Of a stretch of 64,000 nucleotides of DNA, positions 1 through 11,731 are shown piece after piece. This DNA is from Microstegium vimineum (taxonomy: Eukaryota; Streptophyta; Magnoliopsida; Poales; Poaceae): the NCBI GenBank assembly GCA_022036555.1, contig CM039129.1, forward strand, positions 24,151,305 through 24,215,304. The letters are read 5' to 3'. The notes below the pieces were generated by a model, which saw nothing but the letters and a program-made list of their open reading frames with translations, made no database searches and was not told where the DNA came from. A program made the translations under genes and the position numbers. Every line of letters starts with the position of its first letter. The stretch's first letter is position 1.

Positions 1-826
1 TTACCCGAGAGGGCGCAAGAGGGGCTCAAAGATTGCCTGGGAGGTGGCACTGCGCTGACTTCTGTGATCTCGTTGAGGAATCTTGTAGCGGGTTGTTACC
101 TATTAGTGGAACCTGTGAACGGTCTCGTAGTGAACCCTGCTGGCCTACCTTGGAAGTGGGTTAAGAGACTAGCAACCTCGGGCGAAAGGACAATTCACGA
201 CTTGTGGGTAAAGATGTACACCTTTGCGCAGAGTTAAAAACTATTATAATAGTCGTGCTCACGATTAAGAGCGGCTTGGGCTCCTTACTTTGTGATGTCC
301 TTATGTCATGGCTCATCAGTTGTTATTTGTTATTGGTTATTGTTACTTGTTCATATAAGCATTATATCTTGTTCACTTGATCATGTGGTTATTTGGGCTT
401 ATGTTGAAACTTGATGCTACTCAACTGCTAAAAATATGACTTATTAAAAGTTGATGCAGTTAAACCCGTGTCTATCCTTTTTGAGCCTCATGAACCCCAT
501 GTTATATTTGTTGAGTACGACATGTACTTAAGCTTGCTTTACTTTTCAACTATTGGATAAAAATTCCGGATGGGTAACAGAAGATGGATCTAGTGAGTTC
601 TAAGGAGTGCTAGGCGTATGCAACCCCCAGTCAACTATCCCTGTGAAGCTAGAGCTTGAAGAAAGTTTAGTAATCGTTTCGCTATACTTTGACGTAAGTG
701 TTAATGTATGTATGTTTTCGCTATATAACATTGATTTTGATATTCTCCTTTTCTGTTGTAGTATGTGTGGACTTCCTGGGCACACATATGGCAATCCTGG
801 TTTTGTTCTTAAAACCGGGTGTGACA
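1..826 (+). repeat. 5' LTR (3' part) of a Tekay-like Ty3/gypsy element
   Basis: The sequence ends in GGGTGTGACA at 826 and is followed at 830 by an initiator-Met-type primer-binding site, which defines the 3' end of a 5' LTR whose start lies before the window. Bases 1 to about 514 recur nearly unchanged at 13963-14481, which is the same stretch of the 3' LTR. The long, AT-rich, multi-kilobase LTR and the TGTCACAC...GTGTGACA termini are typical of Tekay/Del chromoviruses. That clade call is inferred from LTR style, because no pol is present. Confidence 0.8.
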
Positions 827-1664
827 GATTGGTATCAAAGCAATGTTGTCTGTAGGACGTATGCCTAGTTAGCAATGGTCGTTTTGTAAAACTTATTTTG
901 CTACAAAACTATTTTTCTAGAACCTTGTCCTTTGAATTTACTAATTTCCAATCCTTGTCTAATTGTCTCCTCCTTGATAGCTTCCTTTGAGCTAATTATC
1001 TGATCACCTTGTATATTTTATTTTCTTTTTTTTACTAAATTTTTCTACTCTCACCTTGCTCAAAATCTCGATGGCCTTTCATCATCTATCACCCACTTTT
1101 TAGGATGTCCACCAGTTGACCAGAAGCATGAATAGTGTAGATGTGGTGTTGTGTGCTTATCTTTCTTGTTGTGTTGCTTGTGTGTTGTCTCAATCCTTGC
1201 TATCCAAAGATGGCCCTGAAGATGATGTTTTGAAGATGATCAAAATCCTTGTTAAGTGGGGTAGCGTCCGCTACCGTTGCCCTTGTCTATGAATCAACCT
1301 TTCTCTTTCTTGTGCTCATTTAGCTATTCCTCTAGCGTCTCAAGAAGCACCGACCAACAAAGCATGAAAACCTAAACATCAATCTTTATCATCTTTATCA
1401 TCTGTTTCTAATCTTTGCTCCTTGATCTTGCACCTTGCAATATGAAGACATGGAGATTAACCTCTATCATTCTTTTCAATCTATGCTAATAATCTCAATC
1501 TTTCCCCCTTTGAAGATCAACATTTATCCTTCTTATCATCATTGTTAATCTTTAATTGTTGATCCCACACCTCATACATCTCGAAGAAACCTTGAAGATC
1601 ACCTTTATCTTTATCCCTAGTCTCTTTGAATCTCGGGACGAGATTCCTGTTAAGTGAGGTAGTT
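827..1664 (+). other. short non-coding internal region of the Tekay-like element, with polypurine tract
   Basis: Only about 0.84 kb separates the two LTRs, where an autonomous gypsy element would have 5 kb or more of gag-pol. No gag, protease or RT motif is visible in any frame. The 3' end has a degraded polypurine tract (1651-1662, TAAGTGAGGTAG) immediately before the 3' LTR at 1665. This is either an internally deleted element or a non-autonomous derivative. Confidence 0.7.
830..841 (+). other. primer-binding site (tRNA-iMet type)
   Basis: TGGTATCAAAGC lies four bases after the LTR end and differs at one position from the canonical TGGTATCAGAGC. It fixes plus-strand orientation for this element. 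Confidence 0.8.
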
Positions 1665-2041
1665 TGTCACACTCCAAGATTTCTAATTTTGTGGTGCTTC
1701 GAAAACACTAAATAAAATAAATGATTTCTATATTGATATAAAAATTTTCAATATTAGTTTGAGTTTGCACAAATTTAGTATAGAAAAAGTGAATTTATAA
1801 ACTTTTTGAAATCAATTTGATAGGCTTTAATTGTTGTGGTGCTTGTCCGTTGCTTGTCTTAATGCATGTGAGTGTTTAAAGTTTTTAAAATGCGATTAGT
1901 AAGTCGTTTATCGGTCTACAGCTTGTCTCTATCTTTTTCTATAATCAAAATCTGGCTCTCTCGATCTTAATCTTTGTTTTGGACATTTCCAAGATCCTTT
2001 GTCTCTTGATCCAAATCATTCTTTTGAGTTCATCATGCATC

Positions 2042-2336
2042 GCCAAAGGGTGCTTAGTCTGGTAGTCACTCGAGCGGCACCCCACATGTCCTGAGTTCGA
2101 TTCCCTGTAGGAGCGAATTTCAGACTGTGGTTTTTCCGGCTCTACGCTTTCAGTGGTAGGCGACGTCCCCGTCGACAGCGAGGCGCCTGTGGTGACTTCG
2201 TGAAGCTCGAGATATCTGTCGGCTCAGTTCTTCGGAGGTGCTCATAGGAGTAGGGTTTGCGTACGTGTTTTCATAGGGGTGAGTGTGCGTGCGTGTTTGA
2301 GTGTCTACATTGTAACTGTGTAATTCTAAAAAAAAA
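2042..2336 (+). mobile_element. tRNA-derived SINE
   Basis: The 295-bp body begins with a tRNA-like head holding an A box (about 2055-2065, TAGTCTGGTAG) and a B box (about 2093-2104, GAGTTCGATTCC). It ends in a run of nine A. A perfect 16-bp target-site duplication flanks it (2026-2041 and 2337-2352, GAGTTCATCATGCATC). The TG/CG-rich 3' body resembles the rice OsSN/F524 type of grass SINE from memory; that family assignment is tentative. The polymerase III promoter boxes look intact, but mobility depends on LINE machinery in trans. Confidence 0.9.
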
Positions 2337-2840
2337 GAGTTCATCATGCATCAATATGTCTCTAAATTTCTTTCGGAAATTTTCCTGGCTTTTTCCGAAT
2401 CTTTTTCTTATTTACATGTGAGCATATTCTAATTTTTATATGCTCCAAAATACTTTTTCTTAAACTCCAAATACTTTATTTGAGTACATCATATTCCAAG
2501 CTGTCTCTAAATTTTCTCAGAATTTTGGAACTTCCGGAGTATTTTTCGTGGCTCGAATAGTAATTCTAGATTTTTCTGGAATTACTTTTGTATACAAAAT
2601 TACATAGTTCTGAAAATAGTTAATCTTAATCTTAAACCATCTGGACCAAACCTTTTTGCTCTCACACTAATGGATCGATCAAGACCGGCGTAATTCTATT
2701 CTCATTAATGGCTTACGATTTGTTTCATGGGCCTCCTTAACGTTACCATGGCATAAGAGCCACGAAGCTAACAGGCCTATGCTACTAATCATAGTAATAT
2801 CTTTACACCGACCAGGTCCAACACGTTGTACGTGTCCGTC

Positions 2841-2848
2841 TATAAATA
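2841..2848 (+). promoter_or_regulatory. TATA box of the Tekay-like 3' LTR
   Basis: TATAAATA lies between AT-rich U3 and a GC-rich leader, the expected LTR promoter position. The corresponding part of the 5' LTR is outside the window. Confidence 0.55.
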
Positions 2849-3794
2849 GCGAACCCCTGGCCTGCCTTTCGTTTTTCCACGAGCACGAGCAATCTATCGC
2901 CTGTGCCCTCAGCCGCCGTCTGGTTTCATCTGGGCAGGGCCAAGCTACGCCTTCCGCCAGACTCCTCCCTTGCCATCCCGACGGCGCCCTGGCTCTCGCA
3001 TCGCGCGTCCTTGGCATCCTGGTCCCATGCGCCGTCGCTCCAGAAGCCATGTTGCACGGGTGCGGGCAGCCCCGTGGGTGCCCCTGCCACCGCCCCTGCT
3101 CTGCTGCCAGGCCTTCTGGCCTTGCGTGGACTTTTGCGTGCATCACAGTGCCGCATCGGCCACTCTGCCTTGCCCGGCTGAGGCTCCTGCCGTGACTCCT
3201 GCCTTCCCTACACGAAGATGCACAGCAGCAGCAACCTCTTCAAGTTACGTTCGTAAGAAAGAGAGGGTGAAGGAGGAAGATCATCTTAACTACGAATCTG
3301 CCGCCGGTTAGTTTAATCTCCGCCGTTTAATCATCGTAACTCCGTTTAGTTGGTTCAAGTTACGTTAGATTCGTAGCGACGCGCTCTACGCTGTAGTGTT
3401 AATGTTTTTGGTATTGCTTAATTATAAATTTTCGTTAATCTAAATATTAATTTAATTCATGTTTAATTAATAATTTTTTAATTAGTTAAAAACAAGTTAA
3501 GATTTTAATTCTGTTTTGCACCATTTAAGTTATGTTTGTTTCTTGTTGCCATGATCTTTATGTTAGTGCCGTCACATACTTTTCCATATATTATTAAATA
3601 TTGAATTATTTAAATAAGCATGCAACTAGTTTTATAATTAAAATCAATATGTGTTTTATGCTTCAATCTTTTGTATAGAAACCTTAATATGAGTAATGAG
3701 TAATTTATAATACTAATATGCTTCTAAAATATAATTTGATTAGTTTAAACATACCTTCTATATTTTGATTAGATGATTTCACATATGTAATCTC

Positions 3795-5188
3795 TGTTGA
3801 CACAAAAAGTGACGAACTACGTCTCACACACAGCAAGCCGGAAAGCGTGACTTCAATCGGGTGCCCGGGTGCTTCAAGAACCGAAAACGTGCCAGTCAAT
3901 TTTACCTGAAACTAACAAGGGATGAAAGTCATTAGATATAAACTGAAATATGCCGGATAATACCAAACAATTCCATATGTACGGCCCTGAAGCCACTTAC
4001 AACGACATACAACTATGAAAGCTATCTGCCAACAGGTTTTATGGAACATTCGGCTAAAACAGACAGAAACCACGTAAAGTAATGATTGTCGAATGCGCGT
4101 GCATGGAAAAAGGACATACAAACGAATCATGTTTGAATATGGATTAAAAAATAACCAAGCTCGGCAATCAGCCGAATTAGGGTCCATGATGAAGGAAACA
4201 CGTAAGCAAATATGATTAAACTAATCGAAAGCCTGCATCTGCCGCACGATACCTAGCGTCACCAAAGCTTAAACATGGATAGGATGTATGAACCCGCAAC
4301 ATGTTACAATCTAGATTCAAACTGATTCGGCTATTATAGATGTAAGATCTACTTATAGGAACAACGCGAAAGTAACAACTCATTATAACATGAATAGATC
4401 TATATAAGTTAACAAGAGCCGAACCGTATTAATCTAGATTGGGCAAAGGAGTATTTGCAAATATGTAAAGATTATCTAAAACATGCAACACGATAACTTA
4501 ATGAATCCAATAGATCTTACCAAATCTATGAGAGCCAATAACTATCTTGCTTATGCTAAGCATATCGAGCAAACACCTGCCTCACGGTATTTACTTGTAA
4601 ACAAAACATAAGTGAAGACTTCTTGATCATCAATCAAGGATCCGCCGCACTATCAATGATAACAAACAAGACTACTTGCATCAACATTTAAATCCACCGC
4701 ATGATACTAGACATGATAACAAGGTTGCCAAGACTTACGGAGGTCGACGGATCGATGATTCCTCTCGAAGAACTTGACGACACGAGAAAGGACTCGAAGT
4801 TGGCACGGGGCCGGTAGTATTGATTTGGTTCTGAACACTTTTTTACAATAGCTAAGGGTTTATATTTATACCCTGGCTATGACATGAGTCCTAAGAGGAC
4901 ACGACCACAAAATATTAAAGGAAGAAACATAATATCTTGACTTTAGTTCACTTTGGAGTCTCCATTGCCTTAATTATCGCAATTGTCGTTATCAATTTGG
5001 CTCTCACTTGCCTCCTTCGTCGCTCAGATGGAAACCGCCCTTCTTTCTGATTAACCGATTGCGCGACCGATTGCCGAATCCGGGAATTAACCAACCACAT
5101 GGACTTTGCTGAATGCTCTGAGCATCCATCTCCGTCGACTCACCGCGTACTGGCCCACTTGTCACTGTGCAAAAATCATGTATTAACA
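3795..5188 (-). repeat. 3' LTR of Tat element 1
   Basis: A 1394-bp direct repeat of 11732-12985. It contains about 140 bp (around 4530-4670) missing from the other LTR, so the copies have diverged by an indel as well as substitutions. ORFs in it (for example near 3912-4187 and 5004-5201) recur in the partner LTR and are LTR shadows. Confidence 0.9.
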
Positions 5189-5336
5189 CATGCCTCCTCA
5201 ATTTCGGGATAAAAGTCGTTTTATTCCGAAATTGACCGTAAGCTTTATTTTCCCCTTAGGTTTATACTATTCAACACTGCAGCCGCCACCCAAGAAATCC
5301 ATACTTCGGCATTCTCAAATCTGCATCGAACCTTCA

Positions 5337-8300
5337 ATGGCGACTCAGGACAAGATCCTAGAGGTAAAATTTCAATCTCATTTTCTCGTGTATTCAGCAA
5401 CCCCTAATCGGTTTTCCTGCTTCTCCCCCCAACTCATCCGCTTTCTTGATTTCACTATTATTGAAGGAATACAAGAATGAGATTTTGATTCCTTATGCCA
5501 CAAATCCTGATTCCTACCTCCTTGGTCCTATGGGCAATCCCGACCCAACTGAGATTATCGAGAAGGAAACTTTGAGGATTCCTTTCAAATCCGGAGTCAC
5601 TCCGCCAAACCAATGGCAAAACACCTTCAAGACTTGGCTGCTTCCTCCAATAGCCAGATGACGAAACTGGTACCGTAGGATGTCGAGAAAGAACAGCAGC
5701 AGCTGGGACAGCCAAGACATCAACCACTGTCTAGAGCTATCTTTATCAGAAATGCCTAGAAACGAACCTCTCCTGATAGCAGCCTGCCATTTCTGGTCCG
5801 ACGCCATCGACGTTTTCATCTTCGGCCATAGTATGATGACTCCTACCTTAGCCGATGTGTTCATGATGACTGGCTTAAACGTCTCCAAACCAGTACACCC
5901 TTGTCAGTATAAGGGTAAAAGTAACCAGAGAGCCGTTAAATCAGGAGGTGGATGGGTTGGATACATCCAAACCTATATGGAAGCAACTGGTACTGTCTCT
6001 GAAAAGGAAAGCAGAGCCTTTATGAACATGTGACTATGCAGGTTTATTTTCTTTGGAAGAACCAATGAGCCAACCCTGAATCACATGATAATGGCTGAAG
6101 ATTTAGCTGCAGGCACACTAATTCCCCTGGGTAAATATCTCCTAGGAGCTGTATACCACATGATGCATCAGATCTCTATCCAAATGTACCATGGTAAGGG
6201 AATTTCCTATGTGAGTGGCCCTTGGTGGTTCATTTAGATGTGGCTGCAACTCTACATGCATCAAGTAGTGTCTGTACCTCTTCACAATTTAAGCTTTCCT
6301 TCGGTTAATTATGTCGAGGGTGATCTGACAATAACCAAGAGTTCTCAAACCTATGGAGAAGCATCATATTCCATCAGCATTGACATGGATATTGGTCACC
6401 TCTTCAAATTGTTCTTCAAAGGTTTCAACAACGTGTTCTGGCTTCCTTACATAGAAAATGATGACTTGACTTTCCCTTACAAATTCAGTTATGAGTCTGG
6501 CTATTCTGATAAGGTATCTACTGAAATTTTCAACTCCTTAATCAAGCCATGCATCCTACGAGTCGAATTTCATCATGGGAGAATGGTGCAGCCCACCTAT
6601 GAGTTCTACAATCCCAATATGGCATCCAGCAAATTAGGATGTGGACAGCTGCCCCCAAGACCCTTCTTTTTATCAATCATAAGATACAGGGAGCTGATCA
6701 CCAATGAAACAGAAGCCAGAAAAGTCTTTGAGCTTGGGCAAGATTTGCCAATATATGAACCGTCCCCATTTGGACTAGTGGATGATGCCCATCCCCTTTT
6801 CTCTGCTTGGTGGCAAGAGTGGCACAACCACATTTTCAACATACCAGTCCACCCCTTATGCCAAGACTTATATTCTCAATTTGCTCCTGAGAGTGAGGTA
6901 ATCTTATTGCATTAGTTATTTCTCGTTTCTGCATTTATCTCCTATTCTGAAATCTGGCCATGTACAGGATTTTAAGCCTACTCCTCCCAATAAAACAGTA
7001 GAGTATTACAAAGTTGGGCCTAAACCTGCATTGGGCTACAATGCTCCTACTTTAAAAATCTTCATGAAGACCCCTGCAGTGCCAGCTACTGCTCCTTCAG
7101 AATAAAAAGGCAAGAGGAAAACACTTAAAGATATTCATGTGACCAGAAAAGTGAGGTCTAAGAAATCTCAAAGATCTCCCAAGGTATGAGTTTTATCCGG
7201 TAATAAACTTCACTTTGGAATAAATCTGCCTGTTCTTATATTAACCAATCTTTCTTCTAGCCACGTGTTAATATCCCCAGATCAAGCAACGCTTCACCGA
7301 CAATAGACATCCCTCTTACTGAAGATACAGAAACTCAACCATTGACAGAGGCTCATGAAACTGAGGATACTAAAACTGATGAAGCCAAAAGCACTGATGC
7401 TTAAGAAACTACCGAGCGCATTGGTAATATTATTCGGCTAATCACCCTCCTCTTCTATATATCATTCAATTCCTACTTATGTATCTGTATTGTTGGAAAC
7501 AGACAAAATTTTATACAACTTAGCGGGAGAACACTCTTCTGGTCTGGCTCCAGATTCATCTCCTCAGGGCACCCAGTCAAGTCAACCAGGCCAAGGTACA
7601 CCACATCCTGAGGCTCAATCAACCCAGCAGGTAATATACTACCTCAAACCATCCTTTTCAGTGATTTTTACCCAATCGGTTAACATTCCCCCCTTTCTCA
7701 AGAATACTGTCAAGCCAACCACCAGCTTTTCCTTCACCGTCGAAGATTTCATCAATGAAAAAGGGGAAGAAGCTACCTCCGAGCGGGCTTTATCAGAGGA
7801 AAATCAAGCCCGATTGCAGGACATAGCTCACCTGCTGAATAAAGACATCAACACCCTGGTCCAAAATTCAGATCAGATAAAGGACATCCTCGAGCTGATT
7901 GATCAAGGTCTCCCATCTACCCTCAAGGCCTCTTTGGAGTCTGCAGCCAGGTTGGATGATTACTTTGGCATGGTGAAGAGAGCAAACAAGAATATAGCCT
8001 CCAGGACTACTCTGTAGGATAGCAAGTCCCAAAAGAAACAAGAAGCTAAAGTTGTATACTCCAATCTTCATACTGCTAAAGATTCGCTGGTGACTCTGGA
8101 ATCCGAGCTGAAAGTCATGAAGGATGAGAGAAGCAGACTAGAAGCCCAATTATCTGAACTGAATGCCAAAATCCCATCTCATGAAGCTAAGGTGACAGCT
8201 CTGCTGAAATCTATAGAGGCAACTTCATCAAAAATGTCAATCATTCTGAAAGAAATCAACAACTCAAGGAAAAGCTATCCACCATCCAAAGTTCTGAAAA

Positions 8301-8396
8301 TGAAGACTACAAGGTATTGGATGACGTTAGCCGAGTCAAGGACGAGGCCCTGGATGCCATAAACCAGTTTTTGCATCGGTAGAGACATAGCTTGTA
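5337..8396 (+). pseudogene. antisense plant-mobile-domain (PMD) and coiled-coil gene carried by Tat element 1
   Basis: An intron-containing gene, antisense to gag-pol. Exon 1 (5337-5363) is a short leader starting MATQDKILE with a GT donor at 5364. Exon 2 (5467-6897) holds a PMD/aminotransferase-like domain, with features such as TLADVFMMTGL, GPWW and FWLPY. Later exons (from 6968 and from 7261) are Pro/Ser/Thr-rich, and the 3' part (7700-8360) is a charged coiled coil. Three in-frame stops interrupt the domain (TGA 5659, TGA 6031, TAG 6235), each readable as a mutated Trp or Gln codon, and more stops lie in the later exons. PMD proteins exist as host genes (MAIN/MAIL family, linked to silencing) and as transposon-borne copies; the role here is unknown. 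Domain call from motif pattern only. Confidence 0.7.
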
Positions 8397-8708
8397 ACAG
8401 ATTAAGTGTAACACATTTTGTTTTTGAACAATTGATGGTTATTACTGTCTTGCCTCTTATATATTCTTGTTTGTACGATGGTATAATTGGCTCTGTTACT
8501 CTTCATAGTATAGCCGATTCATCCCCAGCTTTCAGATCGCCAATCGTTGTTGGTTTAGGATATAGCCGAGTGACCTTGAGATACCCACTCATCTCCAGCT
8601 TTTAGATATAGCCGAGCGACTTTTGATATACCCGAGCCTGACCCATTCCACCAACGGCCCATCAAATGGGAACAACCCTAACTTGCCTCTTGGTATTCTT
8701 ACTCAGCC

Positions 8709-8716
8709 TATAAATA
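8709..8716 (+). promoter_or_regulatory. TATA box for the second antisense gene
   Basis: TATAAATA lies 106 bp upstream of the ATG at 8822, followed by a pyrimidine-rich 5' UTR. It suggests that the coiled-coil gene brought its own promoter into the retrotransposon. Confidence 0.5.
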
Positions 8717-8821
8717 AATCTCCCTTCCCCTTTCAATGGTTCCAGTTAAACATTCTCGCCTCCATCTTCTCCCTTTCCATCGAAACCAATCCAGAAGGAA
8801 CCCTAACTTCAAACAGTAACA

Positions 8822-9689
8822 ATGGCAGGAGGTGACAACTGTGGCAAGCGTGCTACCGAAGGAGCGCCTGAAGGGAGCCGAACATGGCGCAATCGGTAGC
8901 GTGGGTAAGAATCGGTTCCTTTGCCCCCTTGCATCTTTGCTCTCTGCTTATCCTTTTAGTTCTGACTTCATTTCCTTATCAGGATCAACTCCATCTCCAC
9001 CAGCCATAGCATTCCCTTCCCCACGGCGGCAGCAGGACAACCAGGAAGCCCATTGCCGGTTTCCTCCGGGTCTTCAGACTCCTACCACTCTCAGCCCTGG
9101 GACTTAGGTTCGGGGTCAGATGCGGATGCTCCCTACACTCATGCGGAGGCGGCCAACTTCAGGCGTGAGCGGGACGAAACCCGAGGAGAACTGGAGAAGA
9201 CCTCCAAGCAATACAGCGTCGATAAACTCGAGTGGGAGGATCAGCGGAAGCAGTTCTGCGACGCTATCACGAGTTAGCCGAAAACAATCTTGTTTTACCC
9301 TCTCTTTTAATCCTGTCTGCTCACCCAACTTGCATCTTCGCCCAGCGCTTACTGCAGAGAATGAGCGTTTGAAGGCCGCGGCGGACATGATCGCCAACAA
9401 AGTTAACGCCCAAGGAGAGACCACCGAGGCACGCCTTGACAATGTGGACGACCACATTGATCAAGTTTCCATCCATGGCGTGCACCACGGAGTGGCCCTG
9501 GGGTTGGCGGCCATGACCACCTAACGTGGTGAGGAGCTTTCCTTCCAGCCGACTGGCTTTCGTGGCCAAGTGCCTCCAGAGGACGTTGAGAACATCGAGG
9601 ATCTTCTGGAGAGCTACGAAGATCATGCCACCGCCCTCAACCAGGCCACAGACGTCCAATCGGTCATCAATAGGCTCTTTGATGAGTAG
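8822..9689 (+). pseudogene. second antisense gene: small coiled-coil protein
   Basis: The start ATG at 8822 is in a good context (AACAATGGC). A short Gly-rich N-terminus is followed by a probable intron (about 8897-8983), a Ser/Pro-rich exon, and a Glu/Arg/Lys-rich coiled coil (about 9140-9275). A second intron ends near 9347 and a final exon reaches the stop at 9687-9689. One in-frame TAA at about 9522 breaks the last exon. No domain is recognised. It lies between the PMD gene and the gag-pol remnant on the opposite strand, so antisense transcription could cover the 3' end of the retroelement. Confidence 0.5.
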
Positions 9690-9935
9690 CTTGTATTTAG
9701 GAGTCTTATGTAAAGAACCTCTTTTGTGAAATATTCAGGATCTCTGTTGTTTCTCCTTTTCCTAAAGTCTTTTCTGAGAACAATCAATCTGGAAAATGCT
9801 TGTGTGATGTTTTTATTTTTGCTCTAAAGGCGACACATGTCGTGTCGGCTATTCTCTGAGTTTATCGCAGATTTTTTTCGGCCAAAGGCGATATCATCGT
9901 ATCGGCTAACTGCGCATAAGTTTCTTTAGATTCGC

Positions 9936-11731
9936 TTATGCACCAACCTCAACACTGGGATAAAATCTCTTAAGAAACCTTCCATTGCTAGCTCTAGCGA
10001 ATTCTTCTCCCAATAGAGTTTTCAAGATGTATGCATTGCGAGGCGCACATCTTACCACTTGAAAAGGCCCTTCCCAATTTGGAGACCATTTACCGAATGC
10101 TCTGTCCTTGGTTCCAATCGACAGTACAGTTTTCCAAACCAAATTTCCTTCAGGTAACTTGATGCGTCCTTCCCTGAACAGCAACTCGAAAAGCTTGTCT
10201 GATTTGGACACATCAAAGTGGTAGGTACCTTTCTGTTGCCTCAACCACCGCTGATTAACTTGAGTCGGTTCTTTTACCCAGACCAGTTCGGTTGCAGCGA
10301 TTTCATCTTCATCCTCAAACTCTCCCGCCTCTTCCAGGAAACTCTGATACACTGTATTAGTTATGTCACCCTTCTGGAAGCGGTTATCCCTTCTGAACCC
10401 TTGAGCCTGGTTATTCATCATTGCTAACCGTTGTGACAACTGACTGAGGTCCTCGAAGTCCATACCGAACAACTTCTCTCTAATGTTCGGCTGCATGCCT
10501 GCCACTGCCATCCCTGGCAACTGGTCATCTGGCAAGTTCAGAGAATAGCAGAGATTCTTAGTTTCCCTAAACCTGCGGAGATAATCCTAGGGTGTCTCAT
10601 TAGCCCTCTATCTCAAGCTCCTTAGATCGACTAGCTTCTTCTCATTGGTGCCTGTAAAGAAATATGCATGGAATTTCTGCTCCAGGTCAGCCCAGCTGAT
10701 GATGGAGTTTGCTGGAAGAGAAGCGAACCATGTGAAAGCCGGTCCCGTCAGAGACATAGGGAAGTACCGGATCTTCCAAGCATCATCTGTAGACGCTTCC
10801 CCCAGCTACATCAAGTATCGGCTGATGTGTTCTGTAGTGCTGGTGTCATCTTGGTCTGAAAACTTAGTCAGATCCGTAGGAGCCTTAACTCTTGGGGGAA
10901 GAGCCACTCGGTTGTACCATTTTGGATAAGGGGACTGGTACGCGTATGACTGGTTCTTCGGCTTCAAGCCAAACTGATTCTTCATCATGTCCGCCATCCT
11001 ACCCATGATAAGATCGGCACTGGGATGCTGAGCTCTGCGTGCGTACCCCTCAAATGGTAGCCCTGCCGGGCTCTCGTATCCAGGATTCAGGAGAGCATTG
11101 ATGGCGCTGTAATCAGCAAATTCTTGATACCCCTTCCCATACATGCTCTTTTGTATCCTATTTGCTATTGGGGATATCTTGAGAGCCGAATGTGGGACGT
11201 TCCCTGACATGCCGAACGCAAGCTGGCCGTGAGTCACGGGATATTGCTGCTTCCAGTGAGGATCCATCCCAGCAGCTTGGACCATGTCTGACACTCCTCC
11301 TCCCTCAACAGTCTCCCTCAGCGATCTTCTCTTGCTACTTGGGCACATGTAACAGAGTCTCCTCAAAGAGTTTGTCGGCGACTGGTCCGAACATGCTGAC
11401 CATGATCTGGCGAAAAGTATTCAGGAAAGCTGTATGGTGATTTGTTATAGTTTCACTCATAGCTTTGTAGATCACCGCACTGATTCTACGAGCCTCCTCC
11501 TCATCCGTGCAATCAGATTGATTTGGGAGGAGGGTTCTTGGGAGTGCTTGTTTCTGGATAACTTTATTGCTTTTGTTCTTCGAGAAAGACATCAAGCATT
11601 TTTTCTGAAACTCGTCGCATGCCTGTTGGACGGTACTTCTCATGTCTGCCGGCAATTCATCCATAGTTACGTCCAAAACTAGGTTGTTGTCCATATCAAC
11701 CATCTTGTCCCACTGGGTGTACCAAAAAGTG
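9936..11731 (-). pseudogene. gag and integrase C-terminal remnant of Tat element 1
   Basis: Reading leftward from the 5' LTR there is a gag N-terminus (11335-11731) and then a shifted frame (10806-11366). A retrotransposon gag domain with WADLEQKFHAYFF and DYLRRFRETKN follows (10560-10720). Almost immediately after comes the integrase C-terminal part (about 9945-10110, with GKWSPNWEGPF). Protease, RT, RNase H and the integrase core are absent, so most of pol has been deleted. Stops near 10806, 10610 and 10590 and a frame change near 11350 make it non-functional. The PFQVV-type end is typical of gypsy integrases. Confidence 0.8.

Larger units (their letters stand above)
1665..3794 (+). repeat. 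3' LTR of the Tekay-like element, first segment
   Basis: It starts TGTCACACTCC directly after the polypurine tract. It comprises an AT-rich U3 interrupted by a SINE, a TATA box at 2841, a GC-rich leader (about 2880-3200) and an AT-rich stretch. It is split at 3794 by a minus-strand Tat-type element and resumes at 12986. Overlapping GC-rich ORFs on both strands at 2679-3311 look like leader shadows and resemble no known protein. Confidence 0.75.

Noticed and set aside
2042..2110. Possible tRNA gene (A and B boxes)
   Set aside because: No cloverleaf or CCA-side acceptor stem; it is the head of a SINE with tail and TSD.
2679..3311. Overlapping 90-155-residue ORFs on both strands as possible genes
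   Set aside because: They lie in the GC-rich leader of an LTR, overlap in several frames and have no recognisable domain.
3912..4187. 91-residue minus ORF, repeated at 11849-12124
   Set aside because: Present in both LTRs of Tat element 1 as part of U3; duplication reflects the LTR pair, not a gene family.
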